NCBI GenBank assembly: GCA_003512125.1
Contig: DOSQ01000203.1
Coordinates: 1-13,517 of the forward strand
Source of the DNA: Acidaminococcaceae bacterium
GTDB lineage: Bacteria; Bacillota; Negativicutes; Acidaminococcales; Acidaminococcaceae
Direction of reading: 5' to 3'
DNA length: 13,517 nucleotides
A model generated the notes under the pieces. That model was not told the DNA's origin. It made no database searches and saw only the letters and a list, made by a program, of their open reading frames with translations. The position numbers and the translations under genes were made by a program. Shown in pieces: positions 6,306 through 11,080 of the stretch (positions are counted from its first letter, which is position 1; each line of letters opens with the position of its first letter).

Positions 6306-7082
6306 ATGATTCATGCTTTATGTAATGCGGTCGGCGCTTTTGTCATGAAATTCTGCCGGCTGACAGGACAGATGATGCTGCTCTTTTTGGATACGCTGTC
6401 CAGAATTAAAGAAGTCAATATTAAAGAAATGCTGCGGCAGATGTCCCTTTTGGGCGCGGATTCCCTTCCTATCGTTTTGCTGACCATGCTGTGTACAGGG
6501 ATGGTTTTTTCCGTGCAAACGGCACGAGAGTTTGTGGAACTGGGGGCTTCCGGTACTGTTGGCGGAATCGTGGCCATTGCTATGGGACGGGAGCTGGTCC
6601 CTGTCCTGACAGGTGTCGTGGTAGCCGGCCGGATCGGTGCGGCGATTGCGGCTGAACTGGGAACGATGAAAGTTACGGAACAGATCGATGCGCTGCGGGT
6701 CATGGCGACCAGTCCGGTGCAGTATCTGGTAGTTCCCCGTTTTCTGGCCATCTCGCTGATGATGCCGGTGCTGATCGTCTTTGGTAATTTTATCGGGAAT
6801 GCAGGGGGCTATTTTGTCGCCCACTATTATGCGGATATCGGATCCATGACGTACCTGAACTCCATCAAACAGTTCTGTGAGCCCTTTGACCTGTTCGGCG
6901 GCATGATCAAAGGCGTTGTTTTTGGCGCCATTATCAGTATCGTGGGTTGTTTTAAAGGCCTGAACGCGAAGCAGGGGGCTGAAGGTGTCGGGCTTGCCAC
7001 TACGGCTTCGGTAGTCCTTTCCATTATATTGATTTTTATATTTGATTACTTTCTGACCGTACTGCTGTACGTCGGTGATTAA
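6306..7082 (+). CDS. mlaE: MlaE-family ABC lipid transporter permease
   Basis: MlaE is the inner-membrane permease of the MCE-type phospholipid transporter. The 258-aa length matches the family (E. coli MlaE is 260). About five hydrophobic segments are visible (near 52-72, 86-108, 146-170, 198-218 and 232-255). The conserved family core ELGTMKVTEQIDALRVMATSPVQYLVVPR (117-145, shown in part as EQIDALRVMATSP) contains the coupling-helix region that meets the ATPase, and the C-terminus DYFLTVLLYVGD closely resembles the E. coli ending. ATG 6306 has AGGAG 8 nt upstream. It is the first gene of mlaEFD; mlaF starts 10 bp after its stop. No STAS-domain MlaB gene is present beside it. The motif core makes the family call nearly certain; the direction of lipid movement is not shown by sequence. 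Confidence 0.95.
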   Translation: MIHALCNAVGAFVMKFCRLTGQMMLLFLDTLSRIKEVNIKEMLRQMSLLGADSLPIVLLTMLCTGMVFSVQTAREFVELGASGTVGGIVAIAMGRELVPVLTGVVVAGRIGAAIAAELGTMKVTEQIDALRVMATSPVQYLVVPRFLAISLMMPVLIVFGNFIGNAGGYFVAHYYADIGSMTYLNSIKQFCEPFDLFGGMIKGVVFGAIISIVGCFKGLNAKQGAEGVGLATTASVVLSIILIFIFDYFLTVLLYVGD

Positions 7083-7092
7083 GTGAGGCATT

Positions 7093-7857
7093 ATGTCTGA
7101 ATCTGTAATATCCCTGCGGGGACTGGAACTTGCTTTTGGCGAAAAGAAAGTGCTGCAGGGCATTGATCTGGAAGTAAAAAAAGGTGAGACCCTGGCGGTC
7201 ATCGGGCCGTCGGGAACCGGTAAAAGTACCATTCTGAAAGTACTGATCGGTCTGCTTGCTCCGACCGGAGGAGAAGTCTTTATTGAAGGACAGGATGTAT
7301 CCCATCTGACGGAAGAGGAATGGAATGAAATCCGTAAACACATAGGGATGGTATTCCAATACTCTGCGCTGTTCGATTTTCTGGATGTGGGAGAGAATGT
7401 GGCGTTTGGGTTACGGCAGCATTTCCGGCTTCCGGAAGAAGAAATAACGCAGAAGGTAGACGATTTACTGCAGGATGTGGGGATGCTGGATGCCAAAGCG
7501 ATGTATCCGGTGGAACTGTCCGGCGGTATGAAGAAGCGGGTGAGTCTTGCACGGGCACTGGCTTTCGCTCCCCGGATCGTCCTTTACGACGAACCTACGG
7601 CAGGCCTTGACCCTATACGTATGATGAATATCAGCCGCCTGATCCGGAAGACGCAGCGGAAGCATAAAGTAACATCGATCCTTGTTACCCATGATATGGA
7701 TTCGGTGTATGTGGCTGCTGACAGGGTTGCCCTGATCAATAACGGGAAGATTGTGGCGGTAGGGACACCAGAAGAATTCAGGCACTCGAATAATCCCCTG
7801 ATCCGGGGCTTTATAACCGGGGAAGAGATTGCAGGAGCGACGGAGGCATTTCGATGA
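7093..7857 (+). CDS. mlaF: MlaF-family ABC transporter ATPase
   Basis: This 254-aa cytoplasmic ATPase powers the MlaE permease. All ABC motifs are intact: Walker A GPSGTGKS (38-45), Q-loop Gln89 in MVFQYSALFD, signature LSGGMKKR (142-149), Walker B IVLYDEPTAGLD (162-173) with Glu167, and the switch His200 in VTHDMD. The signature LSGGM.KR.. is typical of MlaF/Ttg2A-type ATPases, as is the phrase QYSALFDFLDV after the Q-loop. A short tail follows the nucleotide-binding domain. GAGG lies 4 nt before ATG 7093. The stop codon overlaps the mlaD start by 4 bp (ATGA at 7854-7857), which points to translational coupling with mlaD. Confidence 0.96.
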   Translation: MSESVISLRGLELAFGEKKVLQGIDLEVKKGETLAVIGPSGTGKSTILKVLIGLLAPTGGEVFIEGQDVSHLTEEEWNEIRKHIGMVFQYSALFDFLDVGENVAFGLRQHFRLPEEEITQKVDDLLQDVGMLDAKAMYPVELSGGMKKRVSLARALAFAPRIVLYDEPTAGLDPIRMMNISRLIRKTQRKHKVTSILVTHDMDSVYVAADRVALINNGKIVAVGTPEEFRHSNNPLIRGFITGEEIAGATEAFR

Positions 7858-9134
7858 AATCAAGTGAAACAAAGGTTGGCGCACTGACACTGGGCGGAGC
7901 TGTCATCCTGGCAGGCATGATCAGCTTTTTAGGCGCCTTTAAATTATTTGACGGCGGGTATGACCTCCACGTGGCCTATCCTTCTGTGAACGGTCTCCAG
8001 GTTGGCAGCGCGGTGCGGTATGCAGGCGTTCCTATCGGTTCTGTCAAAGAGGCAAAAGTGGAGCCGGATCAGGTCGTTATTACCATGCATGTCAACAAAG
8101 ATGTACAGATTCCTCAGGAAGCGGAGTTTTCCATCGGTTCAGACGGCGTCATGGGGGAAAAGTTTGTGGATGTACGCCCTCCCAAAAAATACAGCGGCGT
8201 GTACCTGAAACCGGGCAGCAGTCTTACGGGTCAGCCCGGCGGGGATATCAATGACTTTATGGCCAATTCAGGAAAGGTACTGGAAAAGGTAGAAGGCATT
8301 GCGGATGCACTGAACAATGTGTTTGGCGATAAAGAAGTCCAGAAATCAATGCGGGATGGTTTTATCAATGCCCGGGAAATCAGCAATAATCTGAATAAAT
8401 TTACGAAAGTTATGGCCGATTCTGCCAAGGAAAACCAGGCGGAAATGAAGAACATGGTAGCCCAGTTCAACCAGATGAGCATACGCCTTAACAAAGCGAT
8501 GGGACATGTGGAAAGCCTGATGGAAGGTGTGGACGCCAACGGCCAGACCGGACGGAATGTCGCAATTATGGCGCAGAATCTGGCAGTTACCAGCAAAAAC
8601 ATGGAAGAGATTTCCAATACGCTGGCAGAAGTGGCCAGAGATCCCCGGACAAAAGAAGACCTGCAGGCGACCATTCATAATGCCCGCGGTGTAACAGAAC
8701 GGGCCAATAAGATCCTGGGGATGGGCGACGGGATGAAGGTGAAGTCCCATGCGGATGTGTTTCACAACATAAAGGGAGGAACCTGGCGAAGCAATTTCGG
8801 CATGCAGTTCGATAAGCCGAAGAAAGATACCTTTGGCTATCTGGGTGCTTCCAGTATCGGGAACGATACCAAACTGGACCTGTATCTCGGGAAACGGTTC
8901 CACGGGCTGAGTGTAAGTGCAGGCGCCATGCAGGGTAAATTCGGTGTGGGTCTCGGATATGATATCAACCCCAAATTCCGTATCTATTCCCAGTTGTATG
9001 ATTTTGATGACAGCAAACTCCGTTTCGGCGGCGAGTATATGATTAAGGATGATATATTCCTGGTGGGCGAAAGCCTGGATCTGCTCCACGGCGGCAAACG
9101 GGATGTATATGTGGGCATCCGGGCCTATTTCTGA
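7854..9134 (+). CDS. mlaD: MlaD-type MCE protein with long helical linker and C-terminal beta-barrel
   Basis: The 426-aa product is much longer than E. coli MlaD (183 aa). Order of parts: a short cytoplasmic start, one membrane anchor (residues 10-29), an MCE domain (~36-112, with VNGLQVGSAVRYAGVPIGSV and GVMGEKFVDVRPP), a Gly/Pro turn, a long helical region (~131-290, heptad-like with few Pro), then ~296-426 made of alternating beta strands with Gly and aromatic residues (for example KLDLYLGKRF, FGVGLGYDI, FRIYSQLYDF, FLVGESLDLL) ending DVYVGIRAYF, a terminal Phe as in OM barrels. I infer a hexameric MCE ring at the inner membrane, a helical tube through the periplasm and a barrel in the OM. 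This matches the fused MlaD described in Veillonella parvula. ATG 7854 has GGAGG 7 nt upstream and overlaps the mlaF stop. The strand count and barrel size are not settled. Confidence 0.92.
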   Translation: MKSSETKVGALTLGGAVILAGMISFLGAFKLFDGGYDLHVAYPSVNGLQVGSAVRYAGVPIGSVKEAKVEPDQVVITMHVNKDVQIPQEAEFSIGSDGVMGEKFVDVRPPKKYSGVYLKPGSSLTGQPGGDINDFMANSGKVLEKVEGIADALNNVFGDKEVQKSMRDGFINAREISNNLNKFTKVMADSAKENQAEMKNMVAQFNQMSIRLNKAMGHVESLMEGVDANGQTGRNVAIMAQNLAVTSKNMEEISNTLAEVARDPRTKEDLQATIHNARGVTERANKILGMGDGMKVKSHADVFHNIKGGTWRSNFGMQFDKPKKDTFGYLGASSIGNDTKLDLYLGKRFHGLSVSAGAMQGKFGVGLGYDINPKFRIYSQLYDFDDSKLRFGGEYMIKDDIFLVGESLDLLHGGKRDVYVGIRAYF

Positions 9135-9198
9135 TTCCGGTTGGTATAAAGAATGTTTCCGCAAAAAAAGCGGACGGCGGTGTGAACGTTGTTACTAG
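9135..9198 (+). other. mlaD-tolC gap, upstream part: no clear terminator
   Basis: After the mlaD stop I find no stem with a T-run. A 5-bp hairpin TCCGC/GCGGA with an all-A loop (9158-9174) is the only structure, and it is followed by GC-rich sequence. Read-through from mlaEFD into tolC is therefore possible in addition to the dedicated tolC promoter. Confidence 0.5.
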
Positions 9199-9214
9199 TT
9201 GACTTTTGTGTCAA
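9199..9214. promoter_or_regulatory. Operator-like palindrome 1 overlapping the tolC -35
   Basis: TTGAC-N6-GTCAA (arms 9199-9203 and 9210-9214). It shares the core TGAC-N6-GTCA with the palindrome at 9236-9251, with centres 37 bp apart. A protein bound here would cover the -35 hexamer. The left arm coincides with a -35 consensus, so this copy alone could be chance; the second copy makes it more convincing. Confidence 0.5.
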
Positions 9215-9228
9215 AAACCATATATAAT
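9199..9228 (+). promoter_or_regulatory. Strong sigma-A-type promoter for tolC
   Basis: TTGACT (9199-9204; five of six consensus bases) and a perfect TATAAT (9223-9228) are separated by 18 bp. The expected start is near 9235. The -35 is part of one palindrome and the expected start region is part of another (see the operator entries), so this promoter is probably repressible. Confidence 0.85.
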
Positions 9229-9235
9229 TATTTTA

Positions 9236-9251
9236 CTGACTTATCAGTCAG
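9236..9251. promoter_or_regulatory. Operator-like palindrome 2 at the tolC transcription start
   Basis: CTGACT-N4-AGTCAG (arms 9236-9241 and 9246-9251) is a perfect 6-bp inverted repeat 7 bp after the -10 and 6 bp before the GGAGG ribosome-binding site. The size and symmetry suit a TetR-family dimer, the usual type of regulator for TolC and efflux genes, though a CRP/FNR-type dimer also fits the N6 spacing. No regulator gene lies in this window. An RNA hairpin is possible but weak. Confidence 0.65.
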
Positions 9252-9269
9252 AAAATTGGAGGTATGGAA

Positions 9270-10748
9270 ATGAAGATGAAAAAAACGGCACGTACAGCTC
9301 TGTTAAGTGCACTGTTGACCGTGTTGCTGGTACCGGGCGCTTTTGCGCAGGAAACCCTGTCGATTGATTTGCAGACGGCTATTGACAAGGCCTTTGCGAC
9401 CCATGCGGATATAAAGAAAGCAGAATACAGTCTGGATGCGGCACGGGCCGATTATAATGCTGCCAGGGAAAGCTTCGGCCCCAGGGTAACCTTTTCCCAT
9501 CAGTCAACCCGGGGCGGTTATTGGGATGAACAGATGATTACCGGGATTGGTTACAGTAAAAATCTCAGGACATCACACACGAACGGATTTAATCTTTCTG
9601 TACCCATTTTTAATGCCAGTTTGAACGCAACGGAAAAACAGGCAAAAGCGAGATACCAGAGCGGCGTGTTAGGTGAGGAACTGGCTTTTATCCAGTTAAA
9701 GCAGTCCGTTTCCAACGCGTATTATACCCTGCTGGCGACTATTGATGCCCAGAAGGTTTGCGAGCAGTCGGTAGCGGCTCTGCAGGACCATCTGAAGAAT
9801 GTACAGGCTCAATATGATGTTGGCGTCGTGGCCAAGGTGGATCTGCTCCGCAGTGAGGTGGAGCTGACATCGGCCCAGCAGAATCTGCTCAAAGCGGAGA
9901 ATCAGCACAATATTGCGGAAGCAAGACTGAACAATATGATGGGGATCGATCAGGATACCAGGCTGGCTCCCGTGGAAGAGCTGGGATATAAGAACTATTC
10001 GGGGACGCTTCCTCATTGTATTGATTATGCCATGCTCCACCGTCTTGATCTGCAACAGAGCCGCCTGCAGGTGAAAGCAGCAGAAGCCGCCCTGAACGGT
10101 GCAAAAGCCGGTTGGACGCCTTCGGTTTCCGGCTCCCTTTCCAACAGCTGGTCTGACGACAGATGGCCCGGTGATAAGGGCAGTAACTGGGGTGCCGGTG
10201 TAGGTGTCAGCTTGAACGTGTTTGACAGTGGTGTGACAAAATCCAATGTGGCTAAAGCCAAGGCGAATCTGATGAGCGCCAAGGAGTCATACCGGCAGGA
10301 TACGGATAACGTGGAGCTGGATGTAAGGAACTGCTACAATACCCTGCGGGAAGCGGAAAAGCGCATCTCTACTACCCAGGTGGCCGTTGCCAAGGCGGAG
10401 GAAGATTACCATATCGCCCAGGTACGCTATGAGGCGGGTGTTGGCACCAATACGGATGTGCTGGACGCCCAGGTGGCCTTGAATCAGGCGCGTAACAATT
10501 TTAATACGTCTTTGTACGATTATAATCTTGCCAAGGCTGCCCTGGATACCGCTATGGGCATCGAAGCGCGTCCTGCCGATTACGGATACGCGACTTACGG
10601 CGAACGGTATAAGGCAACCAAGGCCGTATACGACGCAGCTGTAGAAGCTACGGATTCCGATAAAGCGCTGAAAGAAACGGTAAAGGCGCTGGAAAAGGCC
10701 CGGGCGGAGCGGCGGAAAGCGGCGTCGGCAGCAAAGAAGACTGAATAA
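9270..10748 (+). CDS. tolC: TolC-family outer membrane efflux channel
   Basis: TolC proteins form a trimeric OM channel-tunnel for type I secretion and drug efflux. I chose ATG 9270 (492 aa) because GGAGG at 9258-9262 is 7 nt upstream; the ATG at 9264 would sit only 1 nt from it. Residues 1-26 are a signal peptide ending AFA before Gln27. The mature protein shows the two-fold internal repeat of the OEP family: DYNAARESFGPRVTFS answers ALNGAKAGWTPSVSGS, and QYDVGVVAKVDLLRSEVELTSAQ answers RYEAGVGTNTDVLDAQVALNQAR, each ending with a helix closing in NNMMG or DTAMG. A charged Lys/Ala-rich tail follows residue ~445. No membrane-fusion protein or inner-membrane pump gene is adjacent, so its partners lie elsewhere. 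It is independently promoted and terminated. Confidence 0.95.
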   Translation: MKMKKTARTALLSALLTVLLVPGAFAQETLSIDLQTAIDKAFATHADIKKAEYSLDAARADYNAARESFGPRVTFSHQSTRGGYWDEQMITGIGYSKNLRTSHTNGFNLSVPIFNASLNATEKQAKARYQSGVLGEELAFIQLKQSVSNAYYTLLATIDAQKVCEQSVAALQDHLKNVQAQYDVGVVAKVDLLRSEVELTSAQQNLLKAENQHNIAEARLNNMMGIDQDTRLAPVEELGYKNYSGTLPHCIDYAMLHRLDLQQSRLQVKAAEAALNGAKAGWTPSVSGSLSNSWSDDRWPGDKGSNWGAGVGVSLNVFDSGVTKSNVAKAKANLMSAKESYRQDTDNVELDVRNCYNTLREAEKRISTTQVAVAKAEEDYHIAQVRYEAGVGTNTDVLDAQVALNQARNNFNTSLYDYNLAKAALDTAMGIEARPADYGYATYGERYKATKAVYDAAVEATDSDKALKETVKALEKARAERRKAASAAKKTE

Positions 10749-10800
10749 TGGTGAAGCTTGTTTATTAATTAACGAAAAGTTATTCAAATTATAAAACAGA

Positions 10801-10852
10801 CTGTTGGCCGGAACATCATGTACAGGTGATGGACCGGCCGACAGCTTTTTTT
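10801..10852 (+). terminator. Strong rho-independent terminator after tolC
   Basis: CTGTTGGCCGG (10801-10811) pairs with CCGGCCGACAG (10834-10844), 11 bp with one T-G pair. An inner CATCA/TGATG helix (10814-10818 with 10827-10831) lengthens the hairpin. A run of seven Ts follows at 10846-10852. It cleanly separates tolC from the tamB-like gene. Confidence 0.93.
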
Positions 10853-11080
10853 ACGCCGGCCTGCCTAAATAAAGAATTGATTTCAGGTGCAAAAGTTCAC
10901 AGATGAGATACAAAAAAATGCTGTATTTCTGCGGTTTTTCTGCTATAATAACGTTAACATGGGATAATATTGTTATTTAATAAGGTATAACATGATTATA
11001 ATGGTTTTTAATTCGAAATCCTGACATGTATTTGAGTAAACAAAGAAGACCGGAAACTTGACGGGGGCGTGAACAGTAAT
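10853..11080 (+). promoter_or_regulatory. Promoter and ~130-nt leader of the tamB-like gene
   Basis: An extended -10 promoter, TGCTATAAT at 10941-10949, has only a weak -35 (CTGTAT, 10921-10926, 17-bp spacing). Further TATAAT-like boxes (GATAAT at 10963-10968, TATAAT at 10997-11002) make the true start uncertain. AATAAC (10947-10952) can pair with GTTATT (10972-10977) around the likely start site, a possible small operator. A 10-codon ORF (10992-11024, MIIMVFNSKS) with AAGG 6 nt upstream could be a leader peptide, but may be chance. I see nothing recognisable in 10853-10920. Confidence 0.5.

Noticed and set aside
6318..7496. 392-codon ORF on the minus strand across mlaE and mlaF
   Set aside because: It lies wholly antisense to two well-supported genes, crosses their junction, and its translation is Ser/His/Arg-rich without any family resemblance. 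It is a shadow of codon bias.
9158..9174. Small hairpin TCCGC-A7-GCGGA after mlaD as a terminator
   Set aside because: The stem is 5 bp and is followed by GC-rich bases with no T-run on either strand.
9264..9269. First ATG of the tolC frame
   Set aside because: It is only 1 nt from the GGAGG ribosome-binding site; ATG 9270 has proper 7-nt spacing.
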